The translations under genes and the position numbers were made by a program. Of a stretch of 11,874 nt of DNA, positions 1 through 6,122 are shown piece after piece. The first letter of the stretch is position 1; each line of letters opens with the position of its first letter. The notes under the pieces were generated by a model. The model saw only the letters and a list, made by a program, of their open reading frames with translations, had not been told where the DNA came from and ran no database searches. Origin of the DNA: Planktomarina sp. (GTDB lineage Bacteria; Pseudomonadota; Alphaproteobacteria; Rhodobacterales; Rhodobacteraceae); assembly GCA_022425445.1 (NCBI GenBank), contig JAKMFM010000028.1, positions 1-11,874 on the forward strand. The letters run 5' to 3'.

Positions 1-253
1 CGTCCACGCCGCTTAAGAACATATGGCTCAATCCGCCCCAATATCCGGAGGTTCCGGAGCCAAAGGCGATGGAGTAGCCAAAGGCGAGCCACAGTACACT
101 CATCAAGCAGGCAATGCCGAAACATTGCATAAACACGCTCAAAACATTCCGCGCGCGCACAAGCCCCCCATAAAACAGAGCCAACCCCGGCAGTGTCATA
201 AAGAGCACCAAAGCCGTGGCAACGATAATCCAAGCTGTATCGGCAGCGTTCAT
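1..253 (-). CDS. amtB: Ammonium transporter AmtB, N-terminal part (cut by window edge)
   Basis: Inner-membrane channel of the Amt/Mep/Rh family that takes up ammonium. Only the first 84 codons are inside the window and the gene continues past base 1. Reading from 253 downward gives MNAADTAWIIVATALVLFMT, then the family hallmark GLALFYGGLVRARNVLS (residues 23-39). Two hydrophobic helices are visible, at about residues 8-30 and 38-64. The protein begins almost at the first mature helix, so the cleavable signal peptide known for E. coli AmtB seems absent. The start at 253 is preferred because AGGAG lies 6 nt upstream; the alternative in-frame ATG at 259-257 abuts that AGGAG directly. The gene lies 141 bp downstream of the cinA-type gene on the same strand and probably has its own promoter. 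No PII gene (glnK) lies directly upstream, although glnK-amtB pairs are common. Recognition is strong despite truncation. Confidence 0.9.
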   Translation of the reverse strand, partial: MNAADTAWIIVATALVLFMTLPGLALFYGGLVRARNVLSVFMQCFGIACLMSVLWLAFGYSIAFGSGTSGYWGGLSHMFLSGVD

Positions 254-259
254 AGTCAT

Positions 260-264
260 CTCCT
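260..264 (-). promoter_or_regulatory. Ribosome binding site deciding the amtB start
   Basis: AGGAG on the minus strand, 6 nt before the ATG at 253-251. The other in-frame ATG (259-257) touches the AGGAG with no spacing, so 253 is the better start. Confidence 0.7.
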
Positions 265-345
265 AAATCATCTTCCCGCCCTCTGAACCGAATAGCGCTC
301 GTGATTTAAAGCGTCTTACGACGTTCGCCGATGTTTTTTTGGTTA

Positions 346-374
346 TTTTTAAAAATTGCATAAATATTGGGCAA
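346..374 (-). promoter_or_regulatory. Candidate amtB promoter
   Basis: On the minus strand TTGCCC (374-369) is followed after 17 bp by TAAAAA (351-346); a one-base shift gives TTAAAA (352-347) with a 16-bp spacer. The sequence is strongly AT-rich compared with the surrounding genes. It would start transcription about 85 bp before the amtB ATG. The -35 box overlaps the dyad described at 356-374. This is prediction from sequence only; neither box is a full consensus match. Confidence 0.35.
356..374. promoter_or_regulatory. Dyad TTGC-N11-GCAA upstream of amtB, candidate NtrC operator
   Basis: TTGCATAAATATTGGGCAA is an inverted repeat with half-sites TTGC and GCAA separated by 11 bases. The spacing equals that of the classical NtrC operator (TGC-N11-GCA within TGCACC-N5-GGTGCA). 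A dyad with the same half-sites and spacing occurs upstream of dusB-ntrBC at 2529-2547. Its centre lies about 112 bp upstream of the amtB start. Assigning it to NtrC is inference; another regulator such as NtrX is possible. Confidence 0.35.
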
Positions 375-394
375 TAATTATGCGCCGGGTTTAA

Positions 395-874
395 TCAATA
401 GGCTAAGTTAAGATGCACAAGGATTAAGTTTAAGGCATGATTTAAAGCAGCCTTTCGAACTGCGGCGCGGCCCAAGGCACCAAAGTCTTTCGTTTCGCTT
501 TGAGTGCCCTGCGCGCTGGCCAAGGCAAAGCATACGCGACCTTCGGGCTTAAAATCAGATCCGCCGGGCCCGGCGATGCCACTGACTGATATTGCAATAT
601 CGGCCTGTGCTTGCTGCATTGCACCTTTAGCCATTTGTCGCGCCACCGGTTCTGAAACGGCACCGTGATCGGCGAGGGTTTTCTGGCTGACCCCAAGCAT
701 CGATTGTTTTGCCCCATTGGAATAGGTCACAAATCCATGCTCAAAGATTGCTGAACTGCCCGCTACATCGGTTATTGCCGCGCTTATCATGCCGCCCGTG
801 CAGCTTTCTGCGCAGGTGATTTTAAGACCGGATGCCTTGGCCTTACGCAAAATTTCTTCTGCAAGATCGCTCAC
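395..874 (-). CDS. pncC: CinA C-terminal domain protein (NMN deamidase PncC type)
   Basis: Stand-alone CinA C-terminal domain, 159 aa, close in size to E. coli PncC. The family hydrolyses nicotinamide mononucleotide to nicotinate mononucleotide and ammonia in pyridine-nucleotide recycling; the cytoplasm is the expected site. Visible family motifs are AESCTGG (residues 22-28), VTYSNGAKQSMLGV (49-62), GAVSEPVA (71-78) and SGIAGPGG (98-105). The N-terminal MoCF-like (COG1058) domain of full-length CinA is absent, which is the usual form in this lineage. The start is taken as GTG at 874-872, which overlaps the pgpA stop as GTGA; the open frame extends upstream to an ATG at 973, but that extension would lie inside pgpA and has no family similarity. 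Last gene of the ispDF-pgpA operon. Many databases call such proteins CinA family; a deamidase role is inferred from the family. Confidence 0.88.
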   Translation of the reverse strand: MSDLAEEILRKAKASGLKITCAESCTGGMISAAITDVAGSSAIFEHGFVTYSNGAKQSMLGVSQKTLADHGAVSEPVARQMAKGAMQQAQADIAISVSGIAGPGGSDFKPEGRVCFALASAQGTQSETKDFGALGRAAVRKAALNHALNLILVHLNLAY

Positions 875-1332
875 AGGACCACCATGACAAGCGCCATTAC
901 TGAGGCGGCCATCACTCCTGCAATCACATCGTCGAGCATCACGCCCAAGGGGTCGACAAGCCGATCGGCCCATCCGACAAGGCCAAGCTTGGTAATGTCA
1001 AATAAGCGAAAGGCGACAAAGCCAAATAGATAATAAACAGCAGCGCTGTCAAAGGGCAGGGGCCAAATCGCCAGCGGCAGCAAAGCAATCCATTGTCCGG
1101 CCACCTCGTCTATGACAATTTGAGAAGGATCATGGTCATCTTGGCCAGCGGTTTCCTGCGCCGTGGCCCAATATCCCAGAAGGCACGCGAGGAAAATTCC
1201 AGCGCAAAGGCCGATGAGCCCCGTGCTGTAGATTAATCCCGCACCACTTAGCAAAGCTGCGAAGCTGCCCCAACTGCCGGGCGCCGGGCGCAAATGCCCA
1301 ACGTAAAAAAAGGTGGCGATGATATGGCTCAT
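871..1332 (-). CDS. pgpA: Phosphatidylglycerophosphatase A
   Basis: Membrane phosphatase that removes phosphate from phosphatidylglycerol phosphate to give phosphatidylglycerol. Length is 153 aa, slightly shorter than E. coli PgpA. Visible motifs in order: RPAPGSWGS (residues 15-23), DPSQIVIDEVAGQW (68-81, acidic metal-binding region), FRLFDITK (108-115) and GVMLDDVIAG (130-139, with the Asp pair). Hydrophobic helices lie at about residues 25-55, 82-92, 98-110 and 134-153. After FDITK the sequence reads LGLVGWADR, so the prolines often found at this position (KPxP) are replaced; the surrounding motifs are intact, so activity is still expected. The start ATG at 1332 overlaps the ispDF stop (ATGA), and its stop overlaps the next gene as GTGA, so the three genes are probably translationally coupled. 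Confidence 0.92.
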   Translation of the reverse strand: MSHIIATFFYVGHLRPAPGSWGSFAALLSGAGLIYSTGLIGLCAGIFLACLLGYWATAQETAGQDDHDPSQIVIDEVAGQWIALLPLAIWPLPFDSAAVYYLFGFVAFRLFDITKLGLVGWADRLVDPLGVMLDDVIAGVMAASVMALVMVVL

Positions 1333-2471
1333 AGGCTTACCAAAGCCGCGGTGGCAAGGGCGGCAATGCCTTCTTCGCGTCCGGTAAACCCAAGCGTTTC
1401 TGACGTTGTGGCTTTAATGGAGATTTGATCTCGGTCCAGACCCATGATCTGCGCCATCCGCGCCTGCATCGCCTGCGCATGAGGGCCGATTTTTGGGAAT
1501 TCGCAGATCAAGGTGCAGTCGACGTTTTCAATCTGAAACCCAAGATCTTTGGCCAATTGCACCGCATGTGCGAGAAAAATATCAGACGGCGCGCCTTTCC
1601 ATTGGGGATCAGAGGGTGGGAAATGTTGGCCAATATCGCCTTGGGCCAATGCTCCATAAATAGCATCGGTCACCGCATGCATCCCGACATCGGCATCGGA
1701 ATGGCCGAGCAGACCAAATTTATGGGGCAGGGTGATACCGCAAAGCGTGATCTCTGTGCCCGGTCCAAACTTATGGACATCAAATCCGTTGCCCAAGCGT
1801 AATTTCATGCGGCCTCTCAAAATTCGTTCCGCCCGAGCAAAGTCGCCGGGCACTGTTACCTTTAGATTATCAGCATCTCCGGGGACAATGGCAACCGGAT
1901 GTCCCGCAGCGCGGACGATTTGCACATCATCCGTCGCGGGCTGTGTCACGGCCGCATGGGACTTGGCGATCAACGGGTAAGAAAAGCATTGAGGTGTTTG
2001 GGCCCGCCACAGATTGTCGCGATCTACGGTCGTCTCCACAGTGTCAAAACCGCGCCACAAGGTGTCTTGCACTGCGACAGCTGGTGCCGCCGCACCATGT
2101 GCGCGCATGGACTTCATGCATTTGGATATCAGAGATTGGGTGACACATGGGCGCGCAGCATCATGGATTAAAACATAGTCTGGCGCCTGTTCCTTAAGAG
2201 CTGCAAGGGCGCAGCGCACAGAATCATCGCGGTTTGCGCCTCCGTAAAGACAACGCACCGATGCAGGCAATTGCGCAATCAAGTCTTGATCGTCGGGGTG
2301 ATGCACCAGCACCACGGCATCAATGTCATCATGAGATAGAAAGGCATCAAGGGACCACGCCAGAAGCGGCTTGCCCAGAACAGTCTGCCATTGCTTTGGC
2401 TCACTGCCCCCGGCACGCGTGCCGCGACCGGCCGCCAATACAATCGCAATGGTCTTGGGTGTAACTGTCAT
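1329..2471 (-). CDS. ispDF: Bifunctional IspD/IspF of the MEP isoprenoid pathway
   Basis: Fusion of two non-consecutive steps of the methylerythritol phosphate pathway, 380 aa, cytoplasmic. Residues about 5-220 are IspD (MEP cytidylyltransferase): the nucleotide-binding LAAGRGTRAG (12-21) with Lys26, and HDAARP (103-108). Residues about 222-380 are IspF (MECDP synthase): metal ligands Asp231 and His233 in GFDVHKF, GHSDAD (256-261), His265, and the C-terminal ATTSETLGFTGREEGIA (354-370). Fused IspDF is known in several alphaproteobacteria and epsilonproteobacteria. The IspF part begins MKLRLGNGFDVH at Met222, so the linker is very short. The start ATG at 2471-2469 has no recognisable Shine-Dalgarno sequence, and a candidate promoter sits immediately before it. 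First gene of the operon with pgpA and the cinA-type gene, divergent from dusB. Confidence 0.95.
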   Translation of the reverse strand: MTVTPKTIAIVLAAGRGTRAGGSEPKQWQTVLGKPLLAWSLDAFLSHDDIDAVVLVHHPDDQDLIAQLPASVRCLYGGANRDDSVRCALAALKEQAPDYVLIHDAARPCVTQSLISKCMKSMRAHGAAAPAVAVQDTLWRGFDTVETTVDRDNLWRAQTPQCFSYPLIAKSHAAVTQPATDDVQIVRAAGHPVAIVPGDADNLKVTVPGDFARAERILRGRMKLRLGNGFDVHKFGPGTEITLCGITLPHKFGLLGHSDADVGMHAVTDAIYGALAQGDIGQHFPPSDPQWKGAPSDIFLAHAVQLAKDLGFQIENVDCTLICEFPKIGPHAQAMQARMAQIMGLDRDQISIKATTSETLGFTGREEGIAALATAALVSL

Positions 2472-2479
2472 AGTTTGTG

Positions 2480-2507
2480 CTTATATCTTTTGATTTTCTG
2501 CACGCAA
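2480..2507 (-). promoter_or_regulatory. Candidate ispDF promoter giving a leaderless mRNA
   Basis: On the minus strand TTGCGT (2507-2502) is separated by 16 bp from TATAAG (2485-2480). The -10 box ends 8 nt before the ATG at 2471, so a start about 7 nt downstream of it would fall at, or within two bases of, the start codon. There is no AGGAG-like sequence before the ATG, which fits leaderless translation. Prediction only. Confidence 0.35.
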
Positions 2508-2528
2508 TCCTTGGTTTCGGCTGGAGTT

Positions 2529-2547
2529 TTGCTTATTTTTTGTGCAA
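2529..2547. promoter_or_regulatory. Dyad TTGC-N11-GCAA upstream of dusB-ntrBC, candidate NtrC operator
   Basis: TTGCTTATTTTTTGTGCAA has the same half-sites and the same 11-base spacing as the dyad upstream of amtB (14 of 19 positions identical). It overlaps the -35 box of the candidate dusB promoter, so a protein bound here could repress, or act from a -35-overlapping position. NtrC autoregulation is a reasonable reading; the identity of the binding protein is inference. Confidence 0.35.
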
Positions 2548-2556
2548 ATGTATAAA
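2529..2556 (+). promoter_or_regulatory. Candidate promoter of the dusB-ntrB-ntrC operon
   Basis: TTGCTT (2529-2534), a 16-bp spacer, then TATAAA (2551-2556). This is the AT-rich part of the divergent intergenic region and predicts a 5' leader of about 75 nt before the GTG start of dusB. The leader contains a short GGAC/GTCC stem at 2579-2591 of unknown meaning. Prediction only. Confidence 0.4.
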
Positions 2557-2636
2557 AATGCGGATGTAACGCTACGAAGGACTTGTCGTCCGCGGGTCAG
2601 ATCGTGTGAGTTTATCGAGCGTTTGGAGACAAAATC

Positions 2637-3623
2637 GTGACTTTCGTTTTAGGAAATCAATCTGTTTTTCCACCGGTGCTATTGGCCCCTTTGGCCGGAA
2701 TCACCGATGTGCCTTTTCGCAATTTAGTTCAGTCTTTTGGGGCTGGTCTGGTTGTGTCTGAAATGGTGGCAAGCCACGAGATGGTGAAAAAAAAGCCTGG
2801 TGTGCGCGAGCGCGCGGAGCTTGGTTTTGGGATTGAAAGCACCTCGGTGCAAATCGCAGGATGCGATTCCTATTGGATGGCGGAAGCGGCTCGGATGATC
2901 GAAGCCAACGGCGCAAAAATCATCGATATAAATATGGGCTGCCCTGCAAAGAAAGTCACCAGCGGTCAATCTGGCTCGGCTCTCATGCGTACGCCCGATT
3001 TTGCTTTGGAGTTGATCGAGGCCGTTGTGCAGGCAACATCGCTGGATGTTACGTTAAAGATGCGCCTTGGGTGGGATGACCACACGCTCAATGCCCCAGA
3101 GATTGCAAAACGGGCGGAAGCCGCAGGCGTGCGCATGATCACCGTGCATGGGCGCACGCGCTGCCAATTTTATAAAGGTGCTGCGGATTGGAAGGCCATT
3201 GGCCACGTGAAGCGTGCCGTGTGTATTCCTGTCATTGCCAATGGCGATATCGTAGACGTAGCCACAGCCCGGCAAGCCTTACAGCAATCGGGGGCGGATG
3301 GCATCATGGTGGGGCGTGGGGCGCAGGGCGCGCCATGGCGCTTGGCAGAAATATCGGCTGCAATCTACGGCACCGCGCAACCCGTAATTCCCAAAGGTTC
3401 GGGTCTTGCGCAGTTGATTTTGCGTCATCATCAGGAAATTGTTGATTTTTACGGAGGTACACTCGGGCTCAAAAATGCCCGCAAACATCTGGGGTGGTAC
3501 TTAGATGGTTTGGAAGTGGCCCCTGATATGCGCCAGTCGGTGTTGCGATCGTTTGATCTTGCGGAAATTCACGCCTTGATTTGGCGCGCTGTCGAGACGC
3601 CAAGCGCCGGTGTCGCGGCGTGA
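2637..3623 (+). CDS. dusB: tRNA-dihydrouridine synthase DusB (NifR3 family)
   Basis: FMN-dependent enzyme that reduces specific uridines to dihydrouridine in tRNA, using NADPH. The protein has 328 aa, normal for the family. The TIM-barrel opens with LLAPLAGITDVPFRNL (residues 15-30), which contributes to FMN binding. The catalytic cysteine is Cys102 in NMGCPAKKV; other flavin or substrate residues include Lys141 (KMRLGW), His171 (VHGRTR), NGDI (202-205) and GRGAQGAPW (226-234). The start is GTG at 2637, supported by GGAG 8 nt upstream (2625-2628) and by the family-typical N-terminus. The gene lies directly before ntrB with a GTGA stop/start overlap; the nifR3-ntrB-ntrC order is a known alphaproteobacterial arrangement. 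The enzyme itself is not a nitrogen regulator, and its place in the operon mainly links it transcriptionally to ntrBC. Confidence 0.95.
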   Translation: MTFVLGNQSVFPPVLLAPLAGITDVPFRNLVQSFGAGLVVSEMVASHEMVKKKPGVRERAELGFGIESTSVQIAGCDSYWMAEAARMIEANGAKIIDINMGCPAKKVTSGQSGSALMRTPDFALELIEAVVQATSLDVTLKMRLGWDDHTLNAPEIAKRAEAAGVRMITVHGRTRCQFYKGAADWKAIGHVKRAVCIPVIANGDIVDVATARQALQQSGADGIMVGRGAQGAPWRLAEISAAIYGTAQPVIPKGSGLAQLILRHHQEIVDFYGGTLGLKNARKHLGWYLDGLEVAPDMRQSVLRSFDLAEIHALIWRAVETPSAGVAA

Positions 3624-4684
3624 CGCTCTATCAGGATCTATGGTCGCAGCTTCCGATCCCCGCCTTGCTGGTGACTGGCGACGATACCGTGCGGGAGTTG
3701 AATTTGGCCGCTGAGCAGTTCCTCGGAATTTCAGCCAAAGTTATCTTAGGTCAACCCATATGGAACTATCTGCGGGGAGAGGAGCTTTTGCCGGCGGGCA
3801 TGGAGCGGGTGCGCGCCACCGCGCGGCCCATCGTCATTTCGCAGGTCACCACGCACGGGCGCGCAACGGCGCCGCAGAGCTGTGCGGTCCATCTGTGTCC
3901 ATTGACCGGCGCGGAAGGGCATATCTTGATTTTGCTCATAGCACATGAAACGCTCGGCAACTTTTTTGGGGAAGGCGCGCCGCTTTCTGCCGCGCATTCT
4001 GCCATCGGCATGGCCGAAATGCTGGCCCATGAGATCAAAAACCCCTTGGCAGGCATTACCGGCGCAGCGCAATTTTTGTCTCTGTCCTTGCCCGCTGAAG
4101 ATCTAGAAATGACGGATCTGATTGTGGAGGAAAGCAAACGTATTGTCAGCCTTTTGGATCAGGTGGAACAATTTGGCGATGTCACGCCGCCGAATTGTGC
4201 GTATGTCAACATCCACGACGTGCTCGATCGCGCGGCTCGTTCAGCAGTGTTTGGATTTGCCGGAGAGGTTGAAATTCAAAAAAAATATGACCCGTCTCTA
4301 CCTGAAGTCTGGGCCGATGTGGATCAAATGGTTCAGGTCTTTCTGAATTTGATCAAAAACGCTTGTGAAGCTTTAGGCTCTGAAGGGAAAGTAACCATTC
4401 GCACCTTTTATGATCCGAGCTTGCGCCTGCCTTTGCCTGATGGGACGGGTCGACGCTTGCCGTTGCATGTGGAGATCATAGACAACGGGCCGGGCCTGCC
4501 GACAGCTCTGGCCAATCACGTTTTTGACCCGTTCGTTACCACAAAAAACAACGGCAAGGGGCTCGGATTGGCCTTGGTATCGAAAATTGTCGCCCAGCAT
4601 CGCGCATGGATCAGTGTCACATCGCAAGCCGGCCTTACGAATTTCAGAGTATCATTATCAGTGCAAAAAGAGAGTAGGAGTTAA
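3620..4684 (+). CDS. ntrB: Nitrogen regulation sensor histidine kinase NtrB
   Basis: Cytoplasmic histidine kinase/phosphatase that controls NtrC phosphorylation, normally under PII protein control. The protein has 354 aa and no membrane segment. Residues about 5-110 form a PAS-like sensor domain. The H box is MLAHEIKNPLAG with phospho-acceptor His137. The ATPase domain shows the N box NLIKNACEAL (243-252, Asn247), G1 DNGPGLP (288-294), the F box VFDPFVTTK (301-309) and G2 GKGLGLAL (312-319). Key residues of a working kinase are all present. The start is taken as GTG at 3620, which overlaps the dusB stop as GTGA; the frame is open further upstream to 3581, but that part lies within dusB and does not resemble NtrB. 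No clear ribosome site is seen, fitting translational coupling to dusB. The ntrC start follows 4 nt after the stop. Confidence 0.94.
   Translation: MTLYQDLWSQLPIPALLVTGDDTVRELNLAAEQFLGISAKVILGQPIWNYLRGEELLPAGMERVRATARPIVISQVTTHGRATAPQSCAVHLCPLTGAEGHILILLIAHETLGNFFGEGAPLSAAHSAIGMAEMLAHEIKNPLAGITGAAQFLSLSLPAEDLEMTDLIVEESKRIVSLLDQVEQFGDVTPPNCAYVNIHDVLDRAARSAVFGFAGEVEIQKKYDPSLPEVWADVDQMVQVFLNLIKNACEALGSEGKVTIRTFYDPSLRLPLPDGTGRRLPLHVEIIDNGPGLPTALANHVFDPFVTTKNNGKGLGLALVSKIVAQHRAWISVTSQAGLTNFRVSLSVQKESRS
4676..4680 (+). promoter_or_regulatory. Ribosome binding site deciding the ntrC start
   Basis: AGGAG inside the last codons of ntrB, 8 nt before the ATG at 4689. It supports 4689 over any earlier start in the long upstream-open frame, which overlaps ntrB. 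Confidence 0.75.
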
Positions 4685-4688
4685 CACT

Positions 4689-6047
4689 ATGGATGGAACG
4701 GTTCTAATCGCAGATGACGACCGAACGATTCGAACGGTCTTAACTCAGGCGTTTACCCGGGCGGGATGCAAGGTCCACGCCACGTCATCGCTGGTCACAT
4801 TGATGCGCTGGGTCGAGGATGGCAAAGGCGATTTGGTCGTATCCGATGTGGTGATGCCGGATGGCAATGGCCTGGAAAACCTGCCGAAAATCACGAAACT
4901 GCGGCCCAATCTGCCCGTCATCATTATTTCTGCTCAAAATACCATTGTCACGGCGATACGGGCCAATGAGGCCAAAGCCTTTGATTATTTGCCCAAACCC
5001 TTTGACCTGCCTGAACTAATGCACCGTGCTGCCAAGGCACTTGAGCGCCGACATCCGCCACAAGTGACACTCCCTATGAACGAGACGGAGGATGCAGAAA
5101 TTCCACTTGTTGGACAGTCGGCGGCAATGCAAACGCTATATCGCTTAATTGCCCGCGCTATGAATGCGCCCGCGCCTGTGTTGGTTTTGGGTGAAGCCGG
5201 CACGGGAAAATCCTTAATCGCCTCCAGTCTACATAAATTTTCGAAACGTGCCGATCAACCGATTGTGGTTTTGCACCCTGAAATGATGGAGAGCCAATCT
5301 ACCATTCGCGATGCGCTTATGCGCTGCGGCGCCGGAACGTTGATCTTAGATGGGGTGAACGACTTGAGCCCCGCGGCCCAATTGCGATTGCTGCATATTT
5401 TAGGAGAGCCGGGGGATCAAAACCTGCGTTTGGTCTCAACGGCGGCACCCAATATTCTAGCGGATGTGCAAAATGGCAACTTTAGGAATGATCTATTTTT
5501 TCGCCTGTCTAGCCTGCAACTGACCGTTCCGGCCGTGCGCGAGCGGGTTGAGGATATTTCAGTCCTTGCCCAGCATTTTATTGCGATGCTGCAAGCGGAT
5601 GTAAAGTTTGAACTCAGCCCAGCGGGCGCAGCTGCTCTGCGCGATTACAATTGGCCGGGCAATGTGCGCCAGTTGCAAAATGTCATTGGCCAATTGATGA
5701 TGGAATCCCCCAATCTACTGCTGGATGGCAGCGCTGTGAAGGACGTTTTGAAGAAAGCTGGACCAAGCAATGCGATGAGCGCCTTGTTACCCTCTGAAAG
5801 CCTCGCCGAGTCGGTTGGGCTGCACATACAGCGGTATTTTGATCTACACGGTCCGAACTTGCCGCCTGACGGCGTGTACCAGAGGATTTTGCGCGAAGTT
5901 GAAGTGCCATTAATTGAGATTTCACTGGCGGCGACTTCTGGCAATCAAGCAAAATGTGCCGATCTGCTCGGTATCAATCGCAATACCCTGCGCAAAAAGA
6001 TCAGTGAACTCGAAATTGTCGTGACACGCCGACGCAAAATGATGTAA
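4689..6047 (+). CDS. ntrC: Nitrogen response regulator NtrC, GAFTGA-less type
   Basis: Response regulator of the NtrB/NtrC system, 452 aa. Receiver domain at residues 1-120 with acidic pocket Asp10/Asp11, phospho-acceptor Asp53 (SDVVMPDG), Ser81 and Lys103. The AAA+ domain at about 139-345 has a Walker A GEAGTGKS (168-175), a Walker B-like TLILDG (217-222), arginine-finger region FRNDLFFRL (265-273) and WPGNVRQL (322-329). A Fis-type helix-turn-helix spans about 415-445 (NQAKCADLLGINRNTLRKKI). Two departures from canonical NtrC are visible: the loop bearing GAFTGA is deleted, so the stretch before Walker B is about 20 residues shorter, and the Walker B Glu is Gly222. Rhodobacter capsulatus NtrC is known to lack GAFTGA and to work with housekeeping RNA polymerase, so the same is inferred here. 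Probable targets include amtB and its own operon. Confidence 0.93.
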   Translation: MDGTVLIADDDRTIRTVLTQAFTRAGCKVHATSSLVTLMRWVEDGKGDLVVSDVVMPDGNGLENLPKITKLRPNLPVIIISAQNTIVTAIRANEAKAFDYLPKPFDLPELMHRAAKALERRHPPQVTLPMNETEDAEIPLVGQSAAMQTLYRLIARAMNAPAPVLVLGEAGTGKSLIASSLHKFSKRADQPIVVLHPEMMESQSTIRDALMRCGAGTLILDGVNDLSPAAQLRLLHILGEPGDQNLRLVSTAAPNILADVQNGNFRNDLFFRLSSLQLTVPAVRERVEDISVLAQHFIAMLQADVKFELSPAGAAALRDYNWPGNVRQLQNVIGQLMMESPNLLLDGSAVKDVLKKAGPSNAMSALLPSESLAESVGLHIQRYFDLHGPNLPPDGVYQRILREVEVPLIEISLAATSGNQAKCADLLGINRNTLRKKISELEIVVTRRRKMM

Positions 6048-6108
6048 AAGCGCAACAATCGTGGCATTTTGGCACTTTGCCGACGTGTTTACGGGACGCA
6101 GTCATCAA

Positions 6109-6114
6109 AAGGGG
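6109..6114 (+). promoter_or_regulatory. Ribosome binding site deciding the ntrY start
   Basis: AAGGGG, 8 nt before the ATG at 6123. An upstream in-frame TTG at 6069 has no such site, so 6123 is preferred. Confidence 0.65.
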
Positions 6115-6122
6115 CAGCAGAA

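Noticed and set aside
311..324. CGTC/GACG mini-hairpin after the cinA-type gene as a terminator
   Set aside because: The stem is 4 bp, no U run follows in the minus-strand RNA, and it lies within the presumed amtB leader.
875..973. Longer N-terminus for the cinA-type gene
   Set aside because: The extension lies entirely within pgpA, is unlike the family, and the GTGA overlap at 874 gives the normal PncC length.
2579..2591. GGAC-TTGTC-GTCC stem in the dusB leader as a possible riboswitch or attenuator
   Set aside because: A 4-bp stem alone, with no known motif or T run, is not enough to call a regulatory RNA.
6062..6081. TGGCAT...TGGCAC...TTGCC before ntrY, resembling a sigma-54 promoter
   Set aside because: The GG and GC pairs are 9 or 16 bases apart, not the 12 required for the -24/-12 elements, and both regulators nearby lack GAFTGA.
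6071..6081. Short inverted repeat GGCA-CTT-TGCC in the ntrC-ntrY gap
   Set aside because: Only a 4-bp stem with no following T run, so it is not a credible terminator.
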